64,000 nucleotides of DNA from the NCBI RefSeq assembly GCF_000374805.1, contig NZ_KB895335.1, positions 1-64,000 of the forward strand, read 5' to 3'. The DNA is from Chitiniphilus shinanonensis DSM 23277 (GTDB lineage: Bacteria; Pseudomonadota; Gammaproteobacteria; Burkholderiales; Chitinibacteraceae). The position numbers and the translations under genes are program-made. The notes beneath the pieces were generated by a model, which did not search any database, was not told the DNA's origin, and saw nothing but the letters and a program-made list of their open reading frames with translations. Below are positions 8,935 through 17,455 of this stretch, piece by piece (position 1 is the stretch's first letter; each line of letters begins with the position of its first letter).

Positions 8935-10146
8935 ATGAACCCGCTTCCGCCCGCCTTCCGCCGCCTGGCGGCGTCCAACCTCGCCTCGCAATGCGCGCAG
9001 CAGCTCGGGCTGGCGGCCGCGCCGCTGGTGGCGGTGCTGGCATTGGGCAGCGACGTGACCGGCACCGGCCTGCTGCAAGTGGCGCAGACGCTGCCGTTCC
9101 TGTTGCTGGCGGTGCCGCTGGGCGTGATCGCCGACCGCAGTTCGCGGCGCGGGATGATGGCGCTGGGCGAGCTGACGCGTGCCGCCTGCTTCGTCGCCAT
9201 CGTGCTGCTGGCGTGGCTGGGCGGGCTGAACCTGTGGCTGCTGGCGCTGCTGTCGTTCGTCGCCACCGTCGGCGCGGTGGCCTACAGCGTGGCGACGCCG
9301 GCGCTGATTCCGGCGGTGGTGCCGCGCGAGCAACTGGTGCAGGCCAACGGCCGCATCGAGCTGGTACGCAGCCTGGCGTTGACCGGCGGACCGGCGCTGG
9401 GCGGGGTGCTGGTCGGCTGGACCGGCGGCGGGCCGGCGTTCGCCGTGGCGGCGACGCTGTCGCTGGGCGCGGCGTTCGCGTTGCGCGGCCTGCCGACCGG
9501 CGCGCCGCCGCCCGACCAGCCGCGCCGCGACTTCTCGCACGAACTGCGCGAAGGCGCGGATTTCGCCATCCGCCAGCCGCTGCTGAGGGCGATGCTGCTG
9601 ACCTCGTCGGTATTCAACGTGGCGTATTTCGTGCTCCAGACGGTGTACGTGCCCTACGCGGTGCGCCACCTGGGGTTGTCGGGCAGCGGCGTCGGCATGA
9701 CGCTGGCGGCCTACGGCGGCGGCATGGTGCTGTCGGCGCTGCTGCTGTCGCGGGTCGGTCGCCACCTGTCGCCCGGCGCGCAGATGCGCGTGGCACCGCT
9801 GGGCGCGGTGGTCGCCGCACTGGCGATGCTGGCCACGCTGTGGTGGCCGACGCCGTGGCTGGCGGGGCTGTGCTTCTTCCTGATCGGCGCCGGCTCGGTG
9901 ATCTGGACCGTGGCCACCACCACCCTGCGTCAGGCGGTGACGCCGCACGCGTTGCTGGGGCGGGTGTCGTCGATCAACACCCTGGCGACTTACGGCGCCC
10001 GTCCGCTGGGCGCGGCACTGGCGGCAGGCGTCGGCGCGTTGGGCGGAGAGGTCGCCTGTCTGGTCGCCGCGGTGGCCTGCTTCACGCTGCAGGCCGCCAT
10101 CGTGCTGGCTTCGCCGCTGTCGCGGCTGCGCGCCATGCCGGCCTGA
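8935..10146 (+). CDS. MFS transporter (EntS-like, MFS_3 group)
   Basis: 403 aa inner-membrane protein with about twelve hydrophobic segments. The motif GVIADRSSRRGMM between helices 2 and 3 is the MFS signature loop, and the second half repeats the architecture. The family includes exporters of siderophores and drugs (EntS-like). The substrate is not evident and no biosynthetic cluster is adjacent. It lies 108 bp after ada in the same direction, but nothing links the two functionally. Confidence 0.85.
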   Translation: MNPLPPAFRRLAASNLASQCAQQLGLAAAPLVAVLALGSDVTGTGLLQVAQTLPFLLLAVPLGVIADRSSRRGMMALGELTRAACFVAIVLLAWLGGLNLWLLALLSFVATVGAVAYSVATPALIPAVVPREQLVQANGRIELVRSLALTGGPALGGVLVGWTGGGPAFAVAATLSLGAAFALRGLPTGAPPPDQPRRDFSHELREGADFAIRQPLLRAMLLTSSVFNVAYFVLQTVYVPYAVRHLGLSGSGVGMTLAAYGGGMVLSALLLSRVGRHLSPGAQMRVAPLGAVVAALAMLATLWWPTPWLAGLCFFLIGAGSVIWTVATTTLRQAVTPHALLGRVSSINTLATYGARPLGAALAAGVGALGGEVACLVAAVACFTLQAAIVLASPLSRLRAMPA

Positions 10147-10261
10147 CCCGGTCCGACGAACGGCCCATCTTCCCTGTTCTTGACCCTGGGCAAACCGCTT
10201 CTGGTGCATCGCAGCGAACGTAGTGGGTCGCATCGATCATCAGAACAGGGAGGACATGCCC

Positions 10262-10825
10262 ATGGCTATCGCAGGCTTCATCGTATTGGGCGACCGGACC
10301 TCGCACGGCGGCGTGGTCATCAGCGGCGATCCGCAATGCACCATCGACGGCCGCCCGGTGGCGCGGGTGGGCGACCTGGCCACCTGTCCGCGCTGCGGCA
10401 GGCTGACCCACATCGTGTCGACGCGCTATCCCACCCTGGGCCCCGGCAAGGCGCTGGCCTATCACCTGGACACGCTGGAATGCGGCGCGGTGCTGTACTC
10501 GCGCTACAACGACCAGCTCGGCTGGGGCCACGCATCGGAGGCCGACCTGCTGCCGCCGCCCGCCCAGATCGCCCCCGCGCCGCAACCGTTGTTCCACTCG
10601 CACTTCGTGCTGCGCGACAACCAGACCGGCAGCCCCGCACCCGGCGTGCCCTACCGCATCGTCAGCGCCGACAGCGACCCCGTCAGCGGCATCACCGACC
10701 CGCTGGGCCGCACCCAGCCCGTCACCACCGCCTCGCCGCTACCGGTGGACATCCACCTGCTGGAACAGCCCGCCGAACTCGCCGCCCCCCACCCCGACGC
10801 CCCGCCCGAGCAACCGGAAAGCTAA
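10262..10825 (+). CDS. PAAR-domain protein with C-terminal transthyretin-like extension
   Basis: 187 aa. Residues 1 to about 95 form a PAAR domain (GDRTSHGGVVISGD, CTIDGRPVARVGDLATCPRCG), the cone that caps the VgrG spike of type VI secretion. C26, C42 and C45 are candidate metal ligands. A Pro/Ala linker follows. Residues about 113-165 (HFVLRDNQTGSPAPGVPYRI and onward) look like a small beta-sandwich of the transthyretin-like kind found as adaptors on spike proteins (inference from pattern). GGGAGG lies 8 nt before the ATG at 10262; the ATG at 10256 would be too close. No other type VI genes are in the window, so it is an orphan spike or one supplied to a remote cluster. Confidence 0.8.
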   Translation: MAIAGFIVLGDRTSHGGVVISGDPQCTIDGRPVARVGDLATCPRCGRLTHIVSTRYPTLGPGKALAYHLDTLECGAVLYSRYNDQLGWGHASEADLLPPPAQIAPAPQPLFHSHFVLRDNQTGSPAPGVPYRIVSADSDPVSGITDPLGRTQPVTTASPLPVDIHLLEQPAELAAPHPDAPPEQPES

Positions 10826-10884
10826 CCCCCGGCCGCATCGAGCGGATCGGAACCCAACAGCGCAATCGCCCGCTCGCCCCTCCC

Positions 10885-11520
10885 CCACCCCACAATCGCA
10901 CCACGAACGAGCGTAGCGAGGCCCCCTCGTGGCGGCGAGGGCGGGGGGAGTGGAATCAATCAGGAAGCGCGGTTGCCCACGCACCACCATTGCGACGCGC
11001 CCGGCTCTGCCGGGGGCCAGATGCACTTTCAACAGGGCAACCCGTCAGCAGGATCAACAGAGCGCGAGCGTAGCGAGACCCCCTCGCGGCGGCGAGGGCG
11101 GGGGAGTGGATTCAAGCAGGAAGCGCGAAAACACCGGCACACCACCGCCGAAGAGCACCCGGCCCGCCCACCCCCCAAAGCCACAACAGCCCTCCCCCAA
11201 TCCATCCCAATCGCACCACGAACGAGCGCAGCGAGGCTCCCTCGCAGCGGCGAGGGCGGGGGGAGTGGAATCAATTCAGGAAGCGCGACAACGCCGGCAC
11301 ACCACCGCCGAAGAGCGCCCAGCGCCCATCACCCAAAGCCACAAAGGGCCACCCCAACCCACCCCATTCGCGCCACGAACGAGCACAGCGAGGCCCCCTC
11401 GCGGCGGCGAGGGCGGGGGGAGTGGAATCAATTCAGGAAGCGCAAGGAGTGAGCCGTTGCCGGCATGCCCCATCCGTTACGCGCCCGGCTCGGCCGGGGG
11501 CTTGCCGCAACCGGCACGCC
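10885..11520. repeat. tandem array, four units of 157-158 bp
   Basis: The block GGCGGCGAGG (AGCGGCGAGG in unit 3) starts at 10931, 11088, 11246 and 11403, a spacing of 157, 158 and 157 bp. Each unit contains ACGAACGAGCGYAGCGAGG, then the G-rich block, then GTGGAATCAATTCAGGAAGCGC and, in the central units, GGCACACCACCGCCGAAGAG. Units are similar but not identical. Open frames crossing the array have no recognisable product, so I regard 10826-11544 as non-coding. A solo copy is at 3116. Confidence 0.85.
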
Positions 11521-11560
11521 GCTGGGGGCGCCCACACCGCAGGCTCACTCCTTGCGCTTC
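11437..11560. repeat. inverted repeat joining the array end to the xerC 3' end
   Basis: GAAGCGCAAGGAGTGAGCC at 11437-11455 is the exact reverse complement of 11542-11560. The right arm contains the xerC stop codon and its last codons. The 19-bp arms are separated by 86 nt. In xerC mRNA this would fold into a 3'-end hairpin. Confidence 0.8.
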
Positions 11561-12429
11561 GCGCGCGGGTGAAACTCGTCATACGCCTTCGCCAGCGCCT
11601 GATAGTCGAGGTGGGTATAGACCTGGGTGGTCGCCAGGTGGGCGTGGCCCAGCAGCTCCTGCACCGCGCGCAGGTCGTGCGAGCTTTGCAGCAGGTGGGT
11701 GGCGCAGCTGTGGCGCAGCTTGTGCGGATACAGCGGTTCGGCGATGCCCAGTCGCAGGCGCCATTGCGCCAGGCGGGCGTGGATCGCGCGGGTGGTCAGC
11801 GGCTTGCCGCCACGGCCGACGAATACCGTGACGCTGGCGTCGCGGGCGTATTGCGGGCGCAGCAGCAGCCAGCGCCGCAACGCTTCGATGGCGGCGGCGC
11901 CCACCGGCACCACGCGGGTCTTGCCGCCCTTGCCGGTGACGCGCGCCAGGGCGTGCTCCAGATCGAGTTCGGGCAGGCGCAGGCTGGCCAGTTCGGAGAC
12001 GCGCAGGCCGGACGAATACGCCAGTTCGAAGATCGCCTTGTCGCGGCAGGCGAGGTCCTCGTCGTCCGGCAGCGCGTTGAGCAGGCCCTCGGCGCCGTCG
12101 ACGGTCATCGCCGCCGGCAGGCGCGGCGGGCGCTTGGGGGGCTTGACGCCGCCGACCGGGCTGGCGCCCCAGCCCAGGTCGCGCTTCATGATCTTGTAGA
12201 AGGCGCGCCAGGCGGACAGGATGCGGCCGATGCTGGACGGCGACAGGCCCTTGGTGGCCATGCGCCGCACGAAGCCGCGGATGTCGGTGGGGGTGAGGGT
12301 GGCCAGATCGCGGCCGCCGGCCAGCGTGGCCAGCCGCGCCAGATCCTCGCCGTAAGCACGGCGGGTGTGTTCGCTGGCCTGCCGTTCGCCCGCCAGATAA
12401 CGGTCGAAATGGGCGAACGGCTGATCCAC
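11545..12429 (-). CDS. xerC: tyrosine recombinase XerC
   Basis: 294 aa site-specific recombinase that resolves chromosome dimers at dif together with XerD. All six catalytic residues can be placed: R143 (SSGLRVSE), K167, H236 and R239 (HKLRH), H262 (GHAHL) and the nucleophile Y271 (QVYTH). The N-terminal SAM-like core-binding domain covers about residues 1-95. The start is a GTG (codon at 12427-12429) just downstream of the DUF484 stop; AGGAAG precedes it by 7 nt and the length matches E. coli XerC. It is the last gene of the dapF-DUF484-xerC operon, as in many proteobacteria. Its stop codon is inside a 19-bp inverted repeat. Confidence 0.95.
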   Translation of the reverse strand: MDQPFAHFDRYLAGERQASEHTRRAYGEDLARLATLAGGRDLATLTPTDIRGFVRRMATKGLSPSSIGRILSAWRAFYKIMKRDLGWGASPVGGVKPPKRPPRLPAAMTVDGAEGLLNALPDDEDLACRDKAIFELAYSSGLRVSELASLRLPELDLEHALARVTGKGGKTRVVPVGAAAIEALRRWLLLRPQYARDASVTVFVGRGGKPLTTRAIHARLAQWRLRLGIAEPLYPHKLRHSCATHLLQSSHDLRAVQELLGHAHLATTQVYTHLDYQALAKAYDEFHPRAKRKE

Positions 12430-12431
12430 GG

Positions 12432-13148
12432 TCAGTCTTCCTGGCGGGCGCCGTCGATGGCGTCCTCGTGCGGCAGTTCTTCGACCTCGACCTGGGCGGT
12501 AGTCGGCACCAGCCGGCGCACCGTGGCCGAGACCAGCTCGGACAGGCGTTGCAGGTAGAGCGTGCCCATGTCGGGATAGAAGCGGTCCTCGTCGCCGCTG
12601 GCCAGCACCAGGATGCCGAACGGCTCTTCGCCGGTGCGCAGCGCGAACTGGGCGAACGAGCGCAGCTCGGTGGCGTCCTGGTCGAACCAGGCCAGCACTT
12701 CGTCGGTGACGTAGGGGCCGCAGTACGGCGACACCAGGTTCTGCGCCAGCCGCTGCACCGCTTCGCCCACCGGCTGGAATTCGCGCAGGGTGGAATCGGT
12801 GGGCAGCCACAGCCGGATCGCCACGTACGGCACGTGGAAGCGCTCGCGCAAATGGTATTCCAGGGTGCCCACCACGCCGGACAGATCCTCGGCCTGGATC
12901 AGGTCGACCGTCAGCTTGTGCAGCTTGTCGGAGATCACGTCGTTGTCCTCGCCGAACTGCAACAGCTCGGACAGCCGCGCCTCCAGCGCGCGCGCCTTTT
13001 CGCGCAGGGTGATCAGCTGCCGTTCGGCCAGCGAGACGGCCTGGCCGCGATGGCTGTGCGGCACGTAGATTTCGGCGACGTCGTCGGCGTATTCATCGAA
13101 GAAAGCCGGATTGCTCTTCAGCCACGCCAGGATGTCCTGCGACTGCAT
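12432..13148 (-). CDS. DUF484 family protein
   Basis: 238 aa cytoplasmic protein. The N-terminus (ILAWLKSNPAFFDEYAD) is the family hallmark. A short helical stretch follows (ERQLITLREKARALEARL), then a GAF-like domain (about residues 75-215). The family almost always lies between dapF and xerC, as here; its biochemical role is not established. It ends 3 bp before the xerC GTG, suggesting translational coupling. Confidence 0.9.
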   Translation of the reverse strand: MQSQDILAWLKSNPAFFDEYADDVAEIYVPHSHRGQAVSLAERQLITLREKARALEARLSELLQFGEDNDVISDKLHKLTVDLIQAEDLSGVVGTLEYHLRERFHVPYVAIRLWLPTDSTLREFQPVGEAVQRLAQNLVSPYCGPYVTDEVLAWFDQDATELRSFAQFALRTGEEPFGILVLASGDEDRFYPDMGTLYLQRLSELVSATVRRLVPTTAQVEVEELPHEDAIDGARQED

Positions 13149-13197
13149 GCTGCCTACTCCTCGGGGGATGTATGTGCGGTGGGCGACGCGCGAGGCG

Positions 13198-14028
13198 TCA
13201 CAGATCGATGGTGCCTTCGAATACGGTGGCGGCCGGGCCAGTCATCAGCACCGGCTGGCCTTCGCCCTGCCAGCGGATGGTGAGGTCGCCGCCGTGGGTA
13301 TGCACCAGCACTTCGCCATCGAGCAGGCCGCGGCGGATGCCGACCACCACGGCGGCGCAGGCGCCGGTGCCGCAGGCCAGCGTCTCGCCAGCGCCGCGCT
13401 CGAACACGCGCAGGCGGATCTCGCCCCGGCCGACGATCTGCATGAAGCCGGCATTGACCCGCTCGGGAAAGCGCGGGTGATGCTCGATAAGCGGGCCGAG
13501 CCGGCCGACCGGGAAGCTTTCCACGTCGCCCACCACCTGCACCGCGTGCGGGTTGCCCATCGACACCACGCTGATGTCGTACAGGTGGCCGGCCACGTCG
13601 AGCGGGTAGTTCAGGTGTTCCTCGTCGGCCAGGAACGGGATCTCGGCCGGCGACAGGCGCGGCACGCCCATGTCCACGGTGACGTTGCCGTCCTGCTCCA
13701 GGCGCGGGTAGATCACGCCGCGCGCGGTCTGCACGGCGATCTCGGTCTGATCGGTGAGGCCCTGGTCGTGGACGAAACGGGCGAAGCAGCGCGCGCCGTT
13801 GCCGCATTGCTCGACCTCGCCGCCGTCCGAATTGAAGATGCGGTAGCGGAAGTCGATGCCGGCCGAGTCGCTGGGCTCGACCAGCAGCAACTGGTCGAAG
13901 CCGATGCCGAAATTGCGGTGACCCAGCCGACGCAGCAGTTCGGCGTCGAGGCGGACTTGCTGGCGCACGCCGTCGAGCACGACGAAGTCGTTGCCCAGGC
14001 CATGCATCTTGGTAAAGCGCAGCTTCAT
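13198..14028 (-). CDS. dapF: diaminopimelate epimerase
   Basis: 276 aa enzyme converting LL- to meso-diaminopimelate for lysine and peptidoglycan synthesis. Both catalytic cysteines are visible: C75 in EQCGNGARC and C219 in TLACGTGAC. The start [20 protein letters not shown] is canonical, and length matches the family. It is the first gene of dapF-DUF484-xerC. Confidence 0.97.
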   Translation of the reverse strand: MKLRFTKMHGLGNDFVVLDGVRQQVRLDAELLRRLGHRNFGIGFDQLLLVEPSDSAGIDFRYRIFNSDGGEVEQCGNGARCFARFVHDQGLTDQTEIAVQTARGVIYPRLEQDGNVTVDMGVPRLSPAEIPFLADEEHLNYPLDVAGHLYDISVVSMGNPHAVQVVGDVESFPVGRLGPLIEHHPRFPERVNAGFMQIVGRGEIRLRVFERGAGETLACGTGACAAVVVGIRRGLLDGEVLVHTHGGDLTIRWQGEGQPVLMTGPAATVFEGTIDL

Positions 14029-14114
14029 GGGAGCGGGATCGCGAAGAACGGAAAAGATAACGCTAGGCTAATCGGCGGCACGGGCTGTGGCAAATCCCCC
14101 GCGCCGCGCGCCGC

Positions 14115-14528
14115 CTACACGCACAGCCGGGCGTACTCGATCTTGATGCAGCGATCCATCACCACGGTCAGGCCGGCGGCGCGGGCGCGCTCGGCGGCCG
14201 GCTCGTTGACGATGCCGAGCTGGATCCAGATCGCCGGCAGCTTGAGGCGGATGGCGTCGTCCACCACGGCGTCGATCTCCTCGGCGCGGCGGAACACGTC
14301 CACCAGATCGATCTGGCCGGGCACGTCGTCCAGGGTGGCAAAGGCGGGCTCGCCCAGCACCTCGGTCACTTTGGGCCGCACCGGGACGATCCGGTAGCCG
14401 ACGCGTTGCAAAAAGGCCGAGACGCCATAGCTGGGGCGCTCGGGGTTGGGCGAAAGCCCGACGACGGCAATGCGTTTCACCCGCTTGAGCAGGGCGCGGA
14501 TCTCGTCGTCGCTGGGGTTCTGGAACAT
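14115..14528 (-). CDS. CoA-binding domain protein (YccU-like)
   Basis: 137 aa single-domain Rossmann-fold protein of the CoA_binding_2 family. KRIAVVGLSPNPERPSYGV is the nucleotide-binding start, and a central VDVFRRAEEID and late AIWIQLGIVNEPA are conserved in the family. It is probably a cytosolic CoA-binding protein of unknown physiological role. It follows the GGDEF-EAL gene by 1 bp on the same strand, so the two are likely cotranscribed. Confidence 0.88.
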   Translation of the reverse strand: MFQNPSDDEIRALLKRVKRIAVVGLSPNPERPSYGVSAFLQRVGYRIVPVRPKVTEVLGEPAFATLDDVPGQIDLVDVFRRAEEIDAVVDDAIRLKLPAIWIQLGIVNEPAAERARAAGLTVVMDRCIKIEYARLCV

Positions 14529-14529
14529 G

Positions 14530-17346
14530 TCAGTTCTCCATGATGCCGGGATGCTGGCGTTGCGGTTTGTCCAGGTAGTAGCCCTGGACCAGGTCCACGC
14601 CGAACTCCACCAGCATGTTGTAGATGGTCTCGTTCTCGACGAATTCGGCGATGGTGGTCTTGTCCATGGCGTGGGCCATGTCGACCATGCCGCGCACGAA
14701 CACCTGGCTGTCGCGGTCGTTCGGCAGATCGCGCACGAAGAAGCCGTCGATCTTGAGGATGTCGGCCTTCAACTGCTTCAGATAGGCGAACGAGGCGAAG
14801 CCGTTGCCGAAATCGTCCAGGCATACGGTGCAGCCGGTATCGCGCAGGGCGTCGATGAAGCGTTGGGCGTCGCGCAGGTCGGACACGGCGGCGGTCTCGG
14901 TCAGCTCGACCAGCAGCCGGCGCGGGTCGACGCGGTGCACCCGCAGCAGGTTGCCGATGAATTCGGGCAATTCGGGCTCGTCGAACGAGCGGCCGGAGAT
15001 GTTGATCGCCACCGACGGCATGTTGGGCCGGGTGGCGAGCAGTTCGATGGTGCGCTTGATCACCCAGCGGTCGATGTCGACGATCTTGCCGGTCTTCTCA
15101 GCGTGCGGGATGAAATGGCCGGGCAGGATCAGCGCGCCGGGGTTCTGGGTGTCGCGCATGCGCACCAGCGCCTCCAGGTGCGCCAGGTTGCGTTCCTTGG
15201 CGCCGTAGATGCCCTGGTAGTGCAGTTCCAGGCCGTCGTTCTCCAGCGCCTCGACGATCCGGTCCTTCCACGACAGCCGGGTGAAGGCGTTGCGCGACTG
15301 GTCGGCCTCCTGGCGATACATGCGCCAGGTGGATTTGCCGGCGGATTTGGCCTGGTACATCGCCGAATCGGCGTGCGCCACCAGTTCGCCGGGGCTGGCG
15401 GCGTGCTGCGGGAAAAGCGCGACGCCCACCGACGACGACGGCCGCAACACGTGGCCGTCCACCTTGAACTGGATCTGGTTGACGCTGTTGACGATGCGTT
15501 CGGCCAGCTTGCTGACTTCGAACTCGGTGCAGTCGGGCACCAGGATGGCGAATTCGTCGCCGCCCAGCCGCGACAGCACTTCGTGGCGCCGCACCTGGGC
15601 GCCGATCTCGCGGGCGATGGCCTTGAGCAGCTCGTCGCCGATGCCGTGGCCGAAGGTGTCGTTGACGTACTTGAATTCGTCCAGGTCGAAGAACAACAGC
15701 GCCATCGACGCCTGGCGCCGGTCGGCCTCGGACACCATGCGCTCCAGCTCCTGCTGGAAGCGGTGGCGGTTGTACAGCCCGGTGAGCGCGTCGCGCTCGG
15801 CCAGGTTGATCATGCGCTCGGCCAGCTGGCGATCCTGGGTGACGTCTTCGTAGATCCACATCCGGCCGCTGTCGTGCTGGCCGCTGCCGACGCGGTAGCA
15901 CTGCTGGGTCAGCACCCGGCCGTCGTTCATGGTCAGTTCGCCGTAGTCGATGCGGTCGTCGACCTGGGCCGATTCCTTGAGGTAGTGGGCGACGATGTCG
16001 CCGATCGCCGGGCGGTTCTCGGCCTGTTGCAACACCTGGCCGATCGGCTTCTCGATGATGGACACCTGCGGCGGCAGGCCCCACAGGTCGCAGAACGCCG
16101 GGTTGTGGAACACCACGCGGTTGTCCTGGTCGACGAACAGCACGCCGAAGCGCATCGCCGACAGCAGCGCGGTCAGGCGCGCGCGCTCGGCCTCGGCGCG
16201 TTGCAGGTAGCTCTGGCCCAATGCCTGGATCTGCCGCAGCTCGATCACCGCCTTGCGCAGCGCCAGCCGGTCGTCCTTCAGCTCGGAGTTGTCGCGGATG
16301 CTGGCGCGCAGGCCGAGATAGTCGCCCCGGCTGTCGTAAAGCGGCTGCCACGACGCGGCGGCCCAGAACAGGCTGCCGTCGCGCCGCACCGCGCGGAACT
16401 CGAAATCCTGCACCGACGAGCGCTCGGCCAGCGCGTCGTCGAGCGCCTCGGTCAGACGCACCCGCTCGTCCGGGCTGGCCAGCGACAGCGGGAAGTCGCC
16501 CAACCGCATGCATTCGCTGACCGAGTAGCCCGCCAGCCGCGACACCGAGCCGTTCACCCACACCAGCCGCCCTTCCGGGTCCAGCCACAGTTCGGTGGAA
16601 TAGGTGTAGTCGGCGATGGCGTGGAATTTCTCCTCGTTGTGGCGCAGGGCGACGATGCGCTCGCGGATGGCGCGCGACATCTCGTTGAAGCGGCGCGTCA
16701 GCTGCGCCACCTCGTCCTGGCCCGAGGGCTCGGGCAGATCGACGTTGCCGCCGGAGGCGGCCACTTCGGCGGCGCCGATCAGCTTGTACAGCCGGTGCGT
16801 CAGCCACAGCCCCAGCAACGCCATCAGCACGGCGGAGGCGACGATGCCGGCGATCATGGTGATGGCGTTCTGCAAGGTGAGGCGCTCGATGGCCTCGCGC
16901 ATGATGCCGGTGGTGATGCCGAAGCGCAGTTCGCCCAGCGTTTCGCCGCCGTACTCGATGGTGGTGCGGGCGTGGATCAGCACCGGGATCTCGCCGCCGG
17001 CAAGCTGGGTCGGTGCCGGCAGCGGCTGCGCGATGTCCCAGCCGCGCGCGCCGATCACGTGTTTCTGGGCGTCGAGCAACACCAGATAGTCGATGCCCTC
17101 AGGGGCGCGGATCGAATCGATCAGGTCGGTGGCGCGGGCGAAGTCGTTGTTGGACAGCGGGCCGGCGAACGCGGCGTTGAGCAGCCGGGCCAGCTCCTGC
17201 ACCCGCACGGCCGTGGTTTCGCTGGTGGCTTCGGACCAGATGCGGGAGGTATTGAACAGCAGGAACGCCAGGATGGTGCATTGCACCAGCACGCTGGCGA
17301 TGATCAGCCGGGCGCGGAGCGAGCCTAGGGCGGTAAGGGAGCGCAT
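14530..17346 (-). CDS. membrane-bound GGDEF-EAL protein with HAMP and PAS domains
   Basis: 938 aa c-di-GMP enzyme. Order: transmembrane helix (about 12-32), periplasmic sensor region, second helix, HAMP (after LWLTHRLYKL), PAS 1 (EEKFHAIADYTYSTELWLDP), PAS 2 (FGVLFVDQDNRVVFHNPAFC), GGDEF (intact, residues 595-599) and EAL (intact, 725-727). The phosphodiesterase residues ELTE, DDFG, LKID and AEFVE are present. The inhibitory I-site position reads RRHE instead of RxxD, so product inhibition may be altered. Both activities look possible. I use the ATG at 17346; an upstream GTG at 17421 would add 25 unconserved residues. Confidence 0.92.
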   Translation of the reverse strand: MRSLTALGSLRARLIIASVLVQCTILAFLLFNTSRIWSEATSETTAVRVQELARLLNAAFAGPLSNNDFARATDLIDSIRAPEGIDYLVLLDAQKHVIGARGWDIAQPLPAPTQLAGGEIPVLIHARTTIEYGGETLGELRFGITTGIMREAIERLTLQNAITMIAGIVASAVLMALLGLWLTHRLYKLIGAAEVAASGGNVDLPEPSGQDEVAQLTRRFNEMSRAIRERIVALRHNEEKFHAIADYTYSTELWLDPEGRLVWVNGSVSRLAGYSVSECMRLGDFPLSLASPDERVRLTEALDDALAERSSVQDFEFRAVRRDGSLFWAAASWQPLYDSRGDYLGLRASIRDNSELKDDRLALRKAVIELRQIQALGQSYLQRAEAERARLTALLSAMRFGVLFVDQDNRVVFHNPAFCDLWGLPPQVSIIEKPIGQVLQQAENRPAIGDIVAHYLKESAQVDDRIDYGELTMNDGRVLTQQCYRVGSGQHDSGRMWIYEDVTQDRQLAERMINLAERDALTGLYNRHRFQQELERMVSEADRRQASMALLFFDLDEFKYVNDTFGHGIGDELLKAIAREIGAQVRRHEVLSRLGGDEFAILVPDCTEFEVSKLAERIVNSVNQIQFKVDGHVLRPSSSVGVALFPQHAASPGELVAHADSAMYQAKSAGKSTWRMYRQEADQSRNAFTRLSWKDRIVEALENDGLELHYQGIYGAKERNLAHLEALVRMRDTQNPGALILPGHFIPHAEKTGKIVDIDRWVIKRTIELLATRPNMPSVAINISGRSFDEPELPEFIGNLLRVHRVDPRRLLVELTETAAVSDLRDAQRFIDALRDTGCTVCLDDFGNGFASFAYLKQLKADILKIDGFFVRDLPNDRDSQVFVRGMVDMAHAMDKTTIAEFVENETIYNMLVEFGVDLVQGYYLDKPQRQHPGIMEN

Positions 17347-17455
17347 CGGTCGGGGAATCCAGCGTGGCCTGTTGTTATGGGGTATGCGACGAACGTCCCT
17401 GCTTGGCGTCCGCCCCGCCACGCCGATGCTCGGCGCCGGGCGTCATCCGGCGATC

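Noticed and set aside
10885-11520. Possible CRISPR array
   Set aside because: The repeats are about 70 bp or more, the intervening DNA is itself conserved between units, the period is 157-158 bp, and there are no cas genes.
10826-11544. Open frames crossing the tandem array as genes
   Set aside because: Their translations only reflect the DNA repeat, differ between frames and show no domain or start signals.
11545-12429. Tyrosine recombinase as the integrase of a mobile element
   Set aside because: It has the length, residues and dapF-DUF484 linkage of chromosomal XerC.
14446-17328. A 960-codon open frame on the plus strand
   Set aside because: It is antisense to the GGDEF-EAL gene, with a His/Val/Gln-rich composition typical of shadow frames.
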